From: Excoecaria cochinchinensis | Lineage: Eukaryota > Streptophyta > Magnoliopsida > Malpighiales > Euphorbiaceae | NCBI GenBank assembly: GCA_947683425.1 | Contig: CANTUQ010000109.1 | Span: 1,704,501 to 1,768,500 of the forward strand | Direction: 5' to 3' | DNA: 64,000 nucleotides | Part shown: positions 44,901-58,925 of the stretch, piece by piece | How the letters are laid out: each line of letters begins with the position of its first letter | Position numbering within the stretch: the stretch's first letter is position 1 | The notes under the pieces: model-generated | What the model was told of the DNA's origin: nothing | What the model saw: the letters and a program-made list of their open reading frames with translations, nothing else | Databases searched by the model: none | Program-made: the position numbers and the translations under genes

Positions 44901-45894
44901 TGCATGTTTGTAACTTGTAAGTTTGAAATGTATATTTTATTTGTTGAAGTAGTGATAGGGAGACAAGGAAAATTAGCATTTGCAGTGTTTGAGAAGTTTT
45001 GCAAGTCGAGTGATCAAATATGTGATTTAAATGTAAGTATATTTTTGTTCTTATATGATAATCAAAAATAATTTAACAGTATTTGGTAAGTTTTGTTGTT
45101 CAGTTTATTTTAATATGTCAATTTCACTTTTAATTTTATTGTATAAACACTAATCGATTTTTTTAAAAAAATTTAATAAATTACAGATATCAATTGAAGT
45201 GCGATAGAATAAAGACATATATATCATAATTTTCGGAGCAATGTATTATTTCAATGACATTGTATATTTTTATTTGTGATTTGATATGTTTAAATATAAA
45301 AAAATGAAATTAGATATGTTATATTTATATACTATAATATTAAAAAAGATGAAAAAAAAATTGTAAAATTTATAAGTAAAAATGATAATTAAAAAATTAC
45401 AAATTTGTTTGTTAATATAATTTTTTTTATTAATTATATACCAATAGATGGAAGCGTTTTGCATGACAGTACGAATAGTTTATTTGAAGTCTATAATTAA
45501 AATTTGAAATAATGAGCATGTTACAAAATATGATGAATTAGTTATAATATTTGTAAAAGATGTAATAAAAATTAGTGGAGAAAATATTTTGAAAGTTAGG
45601 GATACAATGCCAGTCGAACAAAAAATTTATTGTGAGTGGTACAATTACAATATGAGTCCTAAATATTATGTTTTGTTGAGTACAATTACTGTTGCAGTTT
45701 TTATTTCATTTCATTATTATAATTTATAAAATATTATTGTTGGTGTTGTAGTTATTTTAGTATTTAAATGGGATAAATTATTATTTAAATATCATAAGTT
45801 ATTGCTTTATTTCATAAATAGACCATATTAGCAAATAAAATAAATATCAATTTAAAATAATATTATTGTAGTATAACTTACAGATAATTTGAAG

Positions 45895-48800
45895 ATGTCA
45901 GCATATATAGACTTTTACTTGCACATGGGTGGTCAAATAAGTTATGAGGTTGCAGGTTTTGAATATGATACTTCGAGTCCAAATGCCATTACAAGGAGAC
46001 TTAGACTTAGAAATAAGCCAACTCTTGCTAAATTGATACATAAAATTCACATTAAATTGAGTTTAGGTGCTAATGATGTGATTCAAAAGATTATATACAG
46101 AAGCCCAAGGTTAGACATCGGTTGATTTAGTAGATGACAGTGACATAGATATGATTTATGAAAATATTAGACAATATGATGATAGTTCCTTGGTGGAATT
46201 AATTATTATAGTGGGTGAAGGGGGTGTAGGAGCTAATATGGCAATAAATGATAATGGTGATGAAAATAGAAATGATGCGTCGCACATGGAAAATGTTCAG
46301 CCAAGTCAACAATTATATGTAACTGATGTGGGTCCAAGTCAACCCCGGCATTCCGTCAGTAGGCAAGATATTGAAATTTCTCCTGAAAGAAATTTTTGTC
46401 AGTATGTTGGTGATGATGTGGGTCCTAGTTAGCTTAGGCAGTTTTTCAGTAAACGGGATGGTGAATTGCTTCTTAGAGAGGATAGTGTCAGCTCAGAACT
46501 CGAGTGTCTATGTCGATCGGTTAGCCATATGCCTGATACTTCAATGAGTAGGCGTAAACAGTCAATTAGCCATGTGCAAGATGCTTTAATGAGTCAACCT
46601 AGACAGTCAATTAGCAATGTGCCTGATGCTTCAATGAGTCAGCCTAGATAGTCAGTGAGCCACGTGCCTGATACTTCTATGAGTCAGCATAAATGGCCAG
46701 TCATCCAGATGCGTGATGCTTCTATTAGTCAACCTAGGCGGTCTATTAGTCGAAGGGTTGGTATTTTTTTCAGTAAATCCTTATTTGGCAGCAGATCAAG
46801 CAATCGTAGAGATGAGAAGAACTTTGTACAACCAGTAGGTGATGACCCAAGTCGAGGTACAAAGCATATCTACCATAGACAATCAGTTAAACATCGGATA
46901 GATGCAGGTCGTAGTGATGTACAGCCGACTATTAAACGACGGGATGGGAATTTAATAGACTAATACTTGCATGGCAACTGTCGTAACAATTTGGCAAATG
47001 AAGGTATGTCTCTAAATGACATTTCTACAAATGTCGAAAATGAAATTGAAGTAGATGTTGGCACCATGGATCAAGACGAAAATGAGTTCTTAAACAGTGA
47101 CTATCTGTCATCTAATGACGACGTAGAGGTTGACACAGCAAATATGAGTGCAGAAAATGATGATTGCAATTTTGGTGACAGTTATAAGTCATCTGATACG
47201 CAGTATGTTAGTCCCTTAGCATCAGTCCATGTCAGTGGGGAGTCAACTGAAGCGATGTTTAACTTTCAATCGGAACACTACACAGCAATTGACTTTGATG
47301 AATCGGAAGTTAATATGTCTGAAGGTGAGCATTTTAATACTTGGGATGGTACCTCTGAGTTATCTGTAGGTTTGCTTTTCAACAGTAAGGATAAAGTCAA
47401 ATCCTGTGTTAAAAAATACTCAATCATGAGAAATATTGACTTTAGAGTCGTGGAATCGAAGCCAAAATATTGGGTTCTGAGGTGCGCTAAATCAGAAATT
47501 GGTTGTTAATGGAGGTTAAGAGCAACGAAAAAAGAGAGAAGCCCTTTCTGGACGATCACAAGGTTCAAGGGACCACGTTCATGCCTATCTGCAGGTAATA
47601 TGTCAAAGGATTACAGATAGTTGGGATCGCAATTACATCAAGGAGATGGTAAGTAAAAATCCAACCTTACCTATTGATGTGATTATTGCTGTTATAAAAG
47701 AGCGATTTCACTATGAGGTATCGTATTATAAGGCTTGGTATGCAAAGATGGGCGCACTCGAGTCTATCTTTGGGAATTATGTGGAATTATATGAGAGACT
47801 GCCGAGTTTCTTAAACGCTTTACAAAATTATAATTCCGAAACTGTTTATGAGTTTTTGCTTCAAAACACCCATATCCCCACTGTAAAGCAATTTCAAAGG
47901 GTTTTTTGGAGTTTTAAACTAGTTATTGATGGGTTTTACAACTATAAGCCAGTACTATTGATCGACGGAACATTTCTCACGGACAAATTCCAACAGACAC
48001 TTCTCATAGCGAGTGCTATTGATGGGAACGAAATGTTATTTTTAGTTGCTTTTACTATTGTTGAGTCTAAAAATAAACCAAGTTTGGCTTGGTTTATGAG
48101 TTTAATCAAGAGGCATGTTACGCAGAGGAATGGGATTACTATTATATCTTATCGTCATGTTGGAATAACGTCAGTGTTTCATGAAGAAAGAAGTGGTTGG
48201 AAGTATCCTCGTGCTGTTTATAGGAGATGTTTGCACCACTTCGTTAATAATTACAACACCCATCATAGAAATCCCACAATAAAAAAGTTTTTGTACAACT
48301 CTGGTAAGTATATAATTCCTTTTTATTAATTATTACAATAGCTAGATTTGTTTAATAACTTTTAAATTGATATGCTGTGCTGGTGTAGGGAATACCTATC
48401 AACAATAAAAGTTTAAGAAGCAGATGGATGACATTAAAGAGCTTGATGTTGATTCCCACAACTGGGCAATGCATGTGCCGTTAGAGCTCTAGACATTATC
48501 CAAAGATGGTGGTTGTCGTTATGGTCATGCAACGATAAATATTGCGGAGAGTATTAATAGCGCTCTAAAAGGTGTACGGATGATGCCTATCACTGCTATA
48601 GTCGAACATGTCTTTGGGCATTTGGTCAAATTTTACGACCAAAGAAGGGGAATGTACATGACTAAAATGGCTCAAGGAATGCGGTTCACACCAAAATTTA
48701 TTGCAGCTATTAATAAATTTGCTATCAGGGCGTGAGGCCATACAATGCTTGATTACGATAGTCGGTATAAATTATTCCGAATATTATCAGGCAATGCACC

Positions 48801-49218
48801 GGAGGATAACACAAAAATTGACACGTACATTGTCAGTCTTGATAAGCACGAATATGAATGTGGTAAGTTCCAGGAAAAAAAATGCCATGTTCACACGCAA
48901 TTGCAGGATGCATGCACAAACATCTTGATATGTTCTCCTTTATTAATTCATGTTATAGCATTACACAGTCATTAAAATGTTACGAAGGGAAATTTCGATC
49001 GATGGCTCATAGAGAATATTGGCCCGAGTATTATGGTCCAAAAATTGTGCCTGGTGGAACTTAAACGCAAGAAAGGTTGCCCTAAAACAACACGAATTCG
49101 CAATGAGATGGAGAGGAGAGAACGTCGGAATGTTACACATTACAGCATTTGCGGAATAGCTAGCCACAATAAAAAAGACATGTCCCAGTCGTGCAGGATC
49201 ATCAACGCAAAGATTTAA
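45895..49218 (+). pseudogene. MULE (MURA-like) transposase pseudogene, copy B
   Basis: An acceptor (ACTTACAG) precedes the ATG at 45895. The N-terminus (SAYIDFYLHMGGQISYEV) is followed by a frameshift near 46122, then a linker with 45-bp repeats and an acidic segment. The Mutator DNA-binding domain (LLFNSKDKVKSCVKKYSIMR; WVLRCAKSEIGC) follows, with a stop in the Cys-Trp motif. After a frameshift near 47580 the MULE core runs 47646-48303: KPVLLIDGTFLTDKFQQTLL, then ISYRHVG where the family has SDRH, so the second catalytic Asp is Tyr. An intron (48304-48387) is followed by the INSALKGVRMMPI region, the SWIM finger (CGKFQ...MPCSHAIAGC, split by a frameshift) and TTRIRNEME. It converges on PMD copy B 105 bp away. 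Confidence 0.88.
46523..46747 (+). repeat. Five tandem 45-bp (15-codon) repeats in MULE copy B
   Basis: Units start at 46523, 46568, 46613, 46658 and 46703 with an exact 45-bp period. Each encodes a variant of S(H/N)VPDASMSQPRQSI. The repeat keeps frame, so it was a protein-level repeat in the linker before the DNA-binding domain. One unit contains a TAG. Confidence 0.92.
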
Positions 49219-49323
49219 TTTAAATGTATAATACATATATATATGTAAAAGAACTCAATTTAGTAACGAAATGTTGTCATTTGTATTAATTATGCAATAT
49301 TATACATAATACAATGTGCTATT

Positions 49324-51750
49324 TTAATTATGACCAAAGTGATGATAGGAGCTATAATTGAAGCCCTGGGTTCCAGTACGAGCATGCATTGTTTTACTGA
49401 AATCTCCACTTTGCATCTGTTGATCGGATAGAAGTTCATCTAAAAAATCATCTTGCTGTACATTTTCACTCATTCCTCCATCAATATTAAATGGTGGAAT
49501 TGTGCTAGGCTCCGATATACTAACATTTAAATCCACGTTCAATCTTGATGGAGCGGCCTCATAGTCATAATATCTGGATTGACCACCTTCTGTATCATAA
49601 AATGTCGGCTGAGTAAAAGATGGCACTCCGAATGATATAGGTGGAGGAACTTGGTTGACCCCTAGCAGAATAGGAATAGAAGCTACAGATGTCGGTCTTT
49701 CAGCCATTCCTCTTATGCTCCTTCTAGTTTGTCAAAAATCTTCGTATGGCACGTTCATTTGTGGAAAGTGAACCATGTCAGGGACTGGCTGACGTGGATA
49801 GTCAACAGATGTCCTGTCAATTGCTCTTACATCTCCTAAAATGGCTTCAGATGTCAATTGCTCTCCACCATGATGGTACCCGCGTTCAGCACATCAGCCT
49901 GATGTATTAAAGTTAAATTGTTACTACAAATAAATCAGTGGGTTTATTAGCCATATGATATAATTAAAGAAAAATAAGTAGAAAATATCATTCATACCGA
50001 AGCTCCGATTGTCGCTCCTATAGGTGTTATCCATCATCTCGTTCTCAGTAAGTACCACTGCATGTATTGCGATCTTATATGCAGTGGTTCCGTTAGTACA
50101 GCAGTAGTGACAACCCGATTTAGTCGATTATTCCACTCGATAATGAAATTAGAAAAAGTTATTTCCCAATTGTGATCATAATTCCCTCTCAAATCAACTG
50201 AATGCACTCTATCATCGATCATTGGTTGACTTGGAATGGGTTGATTCATTCCAAATTGACGAAGACAACGATCGGGGTGGTGCCACTCAATTATATGAAA
50301 ACATACTAACGGAACAATAACTCTCTAAATGCCTTGTCCATTTGTACAGAAAGACGGCAATAAATGCACAACATCTTTGTACGGTTGCCACTCCATCTAA
50401 TAAAAAAAATACTTTTTACCAAAACATACTTGATTTGCATAAAAAATTATTATAATCAAATCATACATAAAAATAATTATCTCATCATCACGCTGGATGT
50501 CTAAATCTACTTGAAAATCATGTACATCTTTATTATTATTAACACTTAAATTGATAGGAGATCGCCACCTAATACAAAATATTTCATCGTGTTAATATAA
50601 TATCTCAATTTAGAAAATAAATAACTTAATAAATAAATACATAAATCAATTAATATATAATTAAATAATTAGATAAATAAATAAATAATTACATACTTAA
50701 CTGAACAACTAAATTAATTACTAAATAAATAAATAATTATTTAAATAATTAAATATTTTTTTAATTAAATATATAAAATAAAAATAGATAAATGAATAAA
50801 TATAACAAAATTACCTATACCCATAAGGCGGACTCTGATCTAGCACAAATCCATGTGTAAAAGTGGGTCGAAATTGCGGAAGTTTTTCTCATGCCCACAT
50901 TTGCAATAACAGTTGATAACCACCAACCCCGTGAGCATTAGGATGTGTAGCATGACAAAGCTCTCTATATAACCAAGCCCCAACTGTAACTTCCAACTTC
51001 TTCTAAATTCTCAAGTAAGGGAAGCCACATCAAATGGATATAATTGTTCGCTTGAAACAAACACAGCAACCCACCGATACAATGCAATATCCACGCGCGA
51101 GTAAAGTACTGGATTTGGTAGTCCGTTGCATCGGCAGGTAAGGAATTAAAAGTATTTGACAACCATGTCATTTTAATTGAGTGTCCTTTTATAATATTCT
51201 CAGGGAGCATTTGTCCTAAGAGCTGATTGCAGAGAATTTGCCAATTATATTGCAAATGACCAATTACAGGGCGCCCTTCAATGGGTAAATCAGTCAGTAT
51301 CTGAATATCTTGCAGTGTGATCGTAGTTTCACCGATTGAGAGATGAAAAGTGTGCGTCTCCGGCCTCCATCTCTCTATGAGTGCAGTCGTTAAATTTGTA
51401 TCTACATTCATTGCACCAATATGAGCCACACCATAAAATCCTGCCAACCTCAAATATGGTATAATTCTCTGCTCTATATTTGCATAGTGAGCTCCCATAC
51501 TAGCTTTCCTCACAAATAATACATTATGTTCAACCTGACACATATAAAATAACTGTTATACAAATGTATTTGTATAATAGCCATCCTTCGCTATATATCT
51601 CCATATAAATAAATAGATATTAAATAAATGATAAAATTATAATTACATTATTACACCATACTGCTTCTGCACGATATTTTTCTTTTAATGTTAAAAGATC
51701 ATCAACAACTGGTTTTGAATTTATGTATTGTTGATTCTAAAATTGATCAA
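49324..51750 (-). pseudogene. PMD pseudogene copy B
   Basis: Exons on the minus strand: about 51750-51660 (PVVDDLLTLKEKYRAEAVW), 51540-50815 (PMD core: RLAGFYGVAHIGAMNVDTNL, ERWRPETHTFHLSIG, ETTITLQDIQILTDLPIEG), about 50572-50491, 50395-50010 (CFHIIEWHHPDRCLRQFGMN; WEITFSNFIIEWNNR) and about 49900-49324 (LTSEAILGD, MAERPTSVAS, RLNVDLNVSISE). It shares all exon borders with copy A. Breaks: a frameshift near 50985, a stop in QMWA-EK, one near GQGI-RV and one in YEDF-QT. It is the best preserved PMD copy here. It ends 105 bp from the MULE copy B stop. Confidence 0.87.
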
Positions 51751-54700
51751 TTTTTTAAATAACCTAATTCCAACATAATAAAAAAATCATAAAATTATAC
51801 ACATATATGTAAATAAAAATATGAATTTAACTTAACTTACATTTTTTCATTTTTTCACCAACTCATCAAATTTCACAAATAAATATATATATCCATGTCA
51901 TTTATTTTTATTATAAATTAAAATTATTATTGCAATTTTTTATATTATTACTCACAATATTTTACATTATAATAGAATTTATTAAAATAATGATTACATA
52001 TAAAAAAAATTATAATTATCTTAAAAAATATAGAGACATTTACTATAATAATAATAATAATTAAATTTATAAAATTAAAAAAAAAAAAGGAGAAGAAGCA
52101 ATTAATAAAAAAAAAAAGATAAATATTAATTACACCTATAATGTAGCACCTCACTATTGTACAGAACGACTTTAAATTTATGACTAGTTCATTACATTTA
52201 TTACGCCAGTTCATGATGGAATTTTGGAGAGTAACTTCTCATCTCTTTTAAACTGCAAGTCTCGTTTGCAGATTTAATGTCATTGTCAACAATAAATTAT
52301 TACTATTTGGAATTGATAAGAATATTTGCTTCGTTTAAAATCGCAGCAAGCCATTGTGATATCAGATTTTACAACTGGAAAGTGCGATAAAATTTTCTCT
52401 TGTGTTTTCGGTACACGTGTCAGTAGCTGCATTTGACCAAAACACCTCATTTTTCAAACATTGCTGTATTTACACCATTTTTCGAATTTTTAAAAAAATA
52501 GGCATTATCTGTAAAAATGTCCAGATAGACACTGTTACCTAATTCCATGTGATGAATAAAACGAGAATAATGTGCCAGATCAGTTCTTTTTTTAATTACA
52601 TTTTTAAAGAGCAGATGAAAATTAAACTCTAAATAATTAAAAATTTATTATATTCTAAATGCTAAATTTACAATTATAATATTATTGGATGCTCTAAATT
52701 AATTTATTATTTTATTTTTTTTAGGGAAAGTGGAACTGTATGATAGTCAACGGTGTAGATAGATTGGACGGTGATTAGAATTTGATTACATATTGGATTT
52801 AACGTCCTGATGTGACCTTTTGGTTGAATCTTACGGACAGCTCTGGTCCCGCCTCTCATTGGTATTTTGTTATTGCCTAGCATCTGCCTTGCTGTTTGTT
52901 TCTAGTGATAACATTGTCCTCGATCAAGAATTGGGTAGTATTTCATCCTAATTAAAACCTTAATTAAGGATGATAATTCCATATTAAAATTATTATCACA
53001 ATTAAAGATGAATAATTTTAAAGGGTTTTAATACAATATTACAACCCTTTACTGCCTATTTCATACAAATATAACGATCCATAATGAAAATAAAGATAGT
53101 CTTTTCTTTTAATTTTTTCTATAAATACGATAAATTGTATAAAACTTGAATTTTAAATGCAAGGCTATTTAATTATAATTAAATTAAATTAAAACATTCT
53201 CCTGCATTATCATTGGAGATCTACATATGAGTAACATTAAGGATTAGCTCCTTTGAGAAATTGGTTTATATTAATCTATAGTTGATTTCTACAAAAGATA
53301 TTTGCTTATTTTTTTATTAATTCAAATGTAATTTGATTTTATTTGGATAAAAACTATTAACCATTATATATATGCGGTTGCGGAAGTTGGCTCATGACAG
53401 TACGTAAAACATATTCATCGAGTAAACAGGTATGTATTAATATAATACCATTCTACATGTAGGTCTAATAACTTATGCAGTATTACACTCATAATAATAG
53501 AATAAAAATATAACTCGAATTTCTTTAAATAAGATCATAGATTTAATTATTGACTTGTATATGAAGTATACACTATTAAAATTGTCGTTTTCAATTATGC
53601 ATATGACAGTGTTAAATTATGAATTATTTCATTTTATAAACCTAAAAGAATCGGACCGAATTTTAGGATATTATATGCCAAACAAAATAGAACAAAAATC
53701 TAATTCGAAATCAATGATTGCAATAAATCATTTATTAATTTTAGGCCGAATTTTTTATATTTTTTTATTACTAAAAAGGAAGAGAGCAAATAGATAAATA
53801 AAGACAGAAGATGTTGAGAAGGAAGAATGTAAGGAAAAATGAGCTAAGAAAATTATTGTTTAGTTTGTTGGATATATTTGGTCACATGGCCTTGCATCAA
53901 ACTTGGATTCCACAATGCAATAATCACGACTCAACTTATACCTAATAATTTAATAAAAAGAATTCACAAAAATATCTTATTTTTACAAATAATGCAACCG
54001 AAATAAATTTAAATTAAAAATCCGCCGTCAGAATATTGATGTGATAATTTACATAAAATTATAAGCTCACATGCATTGTTATATTAGCATTTGGATGATA
54101 GATGTTCATAGTTTTTGGGTCAAAATAATTTTAATTGAAACATTTTTATAATATGGCCAACTCTTTTATTAGGGTATAAATTTGGTCACGGTTAATCTGC
54201 CAATGTATTAGCAAGTGTTGTTTGCCCTAACTTTAACATTCTATGGTGATTTAGAATTAAAAAAATAAGAAATTGTTAATTATACATGGCAATACTCAAT
54301 ATATTAGCTTACTGGATAGAGTATCAATATAGAAATTGTGAATCCTTTATGAATACGATAATGAATAAAAAAATATTATTTTTTAATTCAACGGTCAATA
54401 TACATTGCATACATATCTACCTCTCATTATAAATAATATATATAAAAAATATATTTTAGATTGCAATATATTTGTATCCATCAGATTGATGGGCAGCTGC
54501 ATGTGCTCTTCACCTTATGAAAGGACCATTTGGTAGACTTTCTTCTAAAATGCATGCCAGTCCGATGCTTATATGCTAAGAAAGTTTAGTCAAATGCTTT
54601 TAATTTTGTCTTGCCGGCCAATTCAATATTTGATATATATGCAAATTCATATATAATTCATTGAGTTTATTTTTGCTACTAATCTTAAATTCAGGGCTTA

Positions 54701-56526
54701 ATAATATTTAAAAAGACTAATATATTATTGGCTCATTTATTACTCGAATCAATTTAATTTTACATATAAAATAATTTAATTTGATCCATTTATTATTCAT
54801 TTATATTATTTTTAATTTTGTAGCATTTTATATAATGTGAATATAAAAAATTATTGTTATTATATGTTAAACATGCATTTAAAAAAAATAAGAAGAAAGT
54901 AATAAAATAATATTAAATTATTTGACATGTTTATAATTCAATCTAATTCACAATAATTCTTTTTGGATCATAAAATTTAAGCTTAATACATGTACGGATA
55001 CCTGAATTTGATTCAATAATTTATTTAAATACCTAAATTTTAATAGTAATCTATTGAACAATTATACTTATCCATTTTATAAATAATAAATACAAATTCA
55101 TTATAAATTTAAAAAATTAAAACATATGAAACTCAAGCATAATAAATGGCATCACATAACAAAAAAAAAAACCATCAAAATGGATAAAAAAACAACTTAT
55201 TCTGTCTTCAATTTTCACCGATTTAGTTTTCAATTTTCACCATAAAAAAAACCATCATAATTTATTATACATGTGAAACATATATTTTTATTATAATTGT
55301 ACAAGTGCTGCATTGGTGCAATCAAGTGTAACATATTCTAATTTTTTACAAATAATATTAATTTATATTAATTATTTTTAAAATTACTAAGTATATGTAT
55401 TTAATATGTGATTATTAAAATTTAAATATTTAAATAAATTATTTCTTCCGCATTTATGAAACTTTCTTCCACGTGTTTGAAACTTGAAATCTATATTATT
55501 CGATCCAACTTTATCCTATTGAAACTCAACCATTCCAATGTGTTTGACACCTTTAGTTTTCGCCTGCCATTATAAAGGACTGATTTCACTAATCAAATTG
55601 ATGTGGAAATGGGGTCATGGCATGTCAAATCACCCTTTTCAAATTCAAGGTTTGTAAGCTAATTTCATTCATGATTCTTAAATTTTGAATTTCGCCCACG
55701 CTACTTAAATTTTGAATAGATCGTATAAATATTAGAGCTTCAAGAAATAATTACCCAAAAAATAAATTTCTGAAATTCTGTAAATTTTTAAAATTTTTAA
55801 TATTAAATTTTTAAATATTTATTTTGTAATATTAAATATTTATTTTTTTTAATATCAAACGCTATGTTAAATGATTATGTTAGCGTGATTAACACACATT
55901 ATCAAACTCTATTTCTCCTCCACATATGTATTTTTGCAATATCAATAATCTATATAATCAGTTGAATTTTTATGGATACTGAATATGACAGAAACTATAT
56001 ACTAATAAGCAATTTCTCTCAAATTCTACTTGTACAAGTATATTTTTTGTCACCTCAATAGGATAGAATGTGACTGACGATGCATGTTAACTATTTTTAT
56101 AAAATCCGATAACGGATGGCTTGATGTCACAAAAAATAAAAAGATTGTGAAACTTAACTATACAAAATAAAAGTTTAAAATTTAATAGCAAAAATTCAAA
56201 AGTTTATAGATACATTTTACCAATAATTACTAAAAAAGGATTAACAATTTGGAAAGATATAAAAACTTTTAGGTAAAATCCCATACATAAGAAGTTAGAT
56301 TCATTTGTAAAAATATAAAGAGGTCGGAATCAATTATACCGAGTAAAAGATCTTGGGCTTAATAGCATAAATTTGAATAGTTTAGGAATTCCTATTATAT
56401 TTTACCATTTTCGTTGTTTGGAGTTAACTGTCGAGAAAAGATAAAATCTACATTTCTTTTCAAATAATGGTGATTTTTAAATCGGTAAATAATATTAATT
56501 TGACGGTAAAAAAGGTGATTTAATGA
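51751..56526. other. AT-rich intergenic DNA, no gene seen
   Basis: Neither strand shows a coding family, exon pattern or TE terminus that I can support. Open frames such as 53555-53797 lack motifs. If the PMD/MULE unit B has a terminal inverted repeat on this side, it should lie in the first kilobase, but I could not identify one. Confidence 0.6.
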
Positions 56527-56534
56527 TTAAAGAG

Positions 56535-57160
56535 CATGATTATTAAAATCGGACCGGCCGGTTCAACGGGGTGTCTAACCGGTTGGTTCAACTTGCATAA
56601 AACCGAATTGGAAAAAACCGGTCAAAACCGAGTCTAGTTTAAAATAACTAATAAAATAAGTATTTTTTCATAAAAATAAAAAATAAAAAATCTAATAAAT
56701 TTTATTTAACAAATAATTTATTTTTTACTATTTAATCACATTTGAACTTAATCAAAACAATATAATGATTTAATAATTTAATAAAATACAATATAATAAA
56801 AATTGAATAATTTATTAAAATTTGTGAACTTAAAGATAATTTTCTATCTTTTTTTTTAATTTCATCTACAGTTATTAAATTATTTAATTTTTAAATTAAA
56901 ACTCATAAAATAAAATATTTTAACAGAAAATACCTAATTAAGTAATAATTTAAAAAAAAATAAAAGGTGAAAAAATATTATTACTAGTATATTTGAGACA
57001 TATGTTAAATGTTTTGATTGATTTTTTTTAGTAGTAGTATTTATAAAAATTATACTAATTAATAATATTTTAAAAAATAAAAAAAATTCGGTTGAAACCG
57101 GTCGAACCACGAACCCTCAGTCTTGCCGGTTCTTTATCCGGTCCGGTTTCAATAACAGTG
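56535..57160. mobile_element. hAT-type MITE, 626 bp, with 8-bp target duplication TTAAAGAG
   Basis: The left end CATGATTATTAAAATCGGAC and the right end, read inward as CACTGTTATTGAAACCGGAC, pair with few mismatches and continue CCGG. Identical 8-bp repeats TTAAAGAG flank it at 56527-56534 and 57161-57168. Subterminal CCGGTT and GGTTCAAC motifs occur at both ends and the interior is AT-rich and non-coding. It is a different family from the hAT MITE at 3014. Confidence 0.88.
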
Positions 57161-57168
57161 TTAAAGAG

Positions 57169-58818
57169 TAAGAAGCTGCGTACAATAAATAAAAAAAAAA
57201 TGCTAAAATTGGCTCTATATATACAACTGTAGAGAAAATAAAAAGAGCTCTTGCCTCTCTAAATATTAATTAAGTTTTTATTTGTAGTTTAGTTATAAGT
57301 TAAATATTTTACACCAAAAATAATAAAATAGTGTATGATTTTATTTTCAATTTTAGCAAATAATGTTGGTTTACGGTGCGCGCAAACATCAATCATTGGA
57401 TCAAAAGTGAAATATTAATCTTATGATGGAGATTTATACGCATCAGATACATACACTCAGCATACTAAAATTGGATGGAGGAGCCATGCTAACCCTTAGT
57501 TGCATTACTTACATTATACGGTGTTTTTTTTGGCAATTTTTGTCTAGATGTGAAAACAAGATAAATGATTTTTATATGCCAAACAAATTATCTTCGTTTT
57601 TATTACATAATATTCTATGAAAAATAATAATTCACTGCATGTGTATATATGAACCATAGAATCGCACTTGGGTTAGTGTGAGCAAATAATATGTAATGAA
57701 GTCTGATTCCAATTCATTTAATGCTTCATCTTAGGGAATCACATGTGTATTTCCATTCAACACGTTGTTTGGTTCCATCTTTATCATCCAATGCAGGCTC
57801 AGCCTACAGCTATCCATTTCATCATCGGAGATTACTTGTGTTATTTGTATACCAATTTTAATTATTTTGATTTCTCAAACAACAATGATTTGCACGTGTT
57901 TTTTTTTTCCTCAACTTTATACTTAACTAACTGAAATCAATTTTTTCCTCAACTTTATACTTAACTAACTGAAATCAATTAGAAAATGTTATGTAATCGT
58001 CATTTAAAGACAACATTAATCTATTTTAAGAAATATAAAGTCGAAATTATTTTATTTTCAAAAATATAAAAGCAAAATTAGTTATCATGTGATTTTTTTT
58101 ATGCATTAAGATAATTTTTTATAAATAAACTTTTCAAATTTGTCAAAAAAGTTATTGAACTTTTTCTTAGGTTGTTTTTTCTACTAAAGTTTTTAAAAAA
58201 ATTGCCATTATACTTTTTGAAATAAGTTTTTTCCGTATAACTTATTTTACTACTAAAATGTAGAATCGCTTGACATGATGTGATTAGTTGTATCAAGAGA
58301 TAATGGAATTTTTTTTCTTTCTTTAAGAAATTTTAATAGTGAAAATAATAAAATAAAATTTCAATGGCATTTTTCAATTAGTTTGAAATATTTATTGGCA
58401 ATAAATGATTTAAAATTTTTTTATTGGTTTTTGTTACCTCTGTTATTGATTGATAAATTAGTTATTAATTGTGACTAATTAGTGTACTCTGGTTTAATTG
58501 AACTTTTACCCTCCCATAATCCAAATTAGTGTCATTTAATTTTTAAATTGAGAATTAAAACTATCAAAATACTTGACCCGTTTATAATAAATATGCTCGA
58601 TCTGAACTCATTTATAACCTATATTTTTCTGTCATATTTTTTTCAATATGAAAGGTTGTACTCTTTTGTATAATTTCAATTAGAATTGTTCGGTAAATAA
58701 TTTCTAATCAATCAACTATGTAAATTTGTTACTTCAATTTTTCATTTAATCAATCTTTCATTCTTTCTTTCTTAATCTATCATCATTTTCCTCTCATAAA
58801 AAACTTAAGTAATCTGGT
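57169..58818. other. AT-rich intergenic DNA
   Basis: No gene seen. It contains the 38-bp tandem duplication listed next. Confidence 0.6.
57905..57980. repeat. Tandem duplication, 2 x 38 bp
   Basis: The unit beginning TTTTCCTCAACTTTATACTT and ending GAAATCAATT occurs twice without a base difference, at 57905-57942 and 57943-57980. Confidence 0.92.
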
Positions 58819-58925
58819 CTCCACCTCTCCACAAGTGCAGTTATGATGTTAACATCGACATGCATTATACCGATTTGAGACATTCCGTAAAATTATAATA
58901 ATCTTAAGTAATATCCTGAACTGAT
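58819..58925 (-). pseudogene. PMD scrap, copy D
   Basis: The minus strand reads YYLRLL-FYGMSQIGIMHVDV then NIITALVERWRP, the same core segment as SQIDVMNVNVNLITALVERW of copy A, with one stop. Only about 35 codons survive and no neighbouring exon is seen. Confidence 0.8.

Noticed and set aside
53555..53797. 80-codon open frame as a small gene
   Set aside because: AT-driven frame without motif, splice pattern or neighbouring gene.
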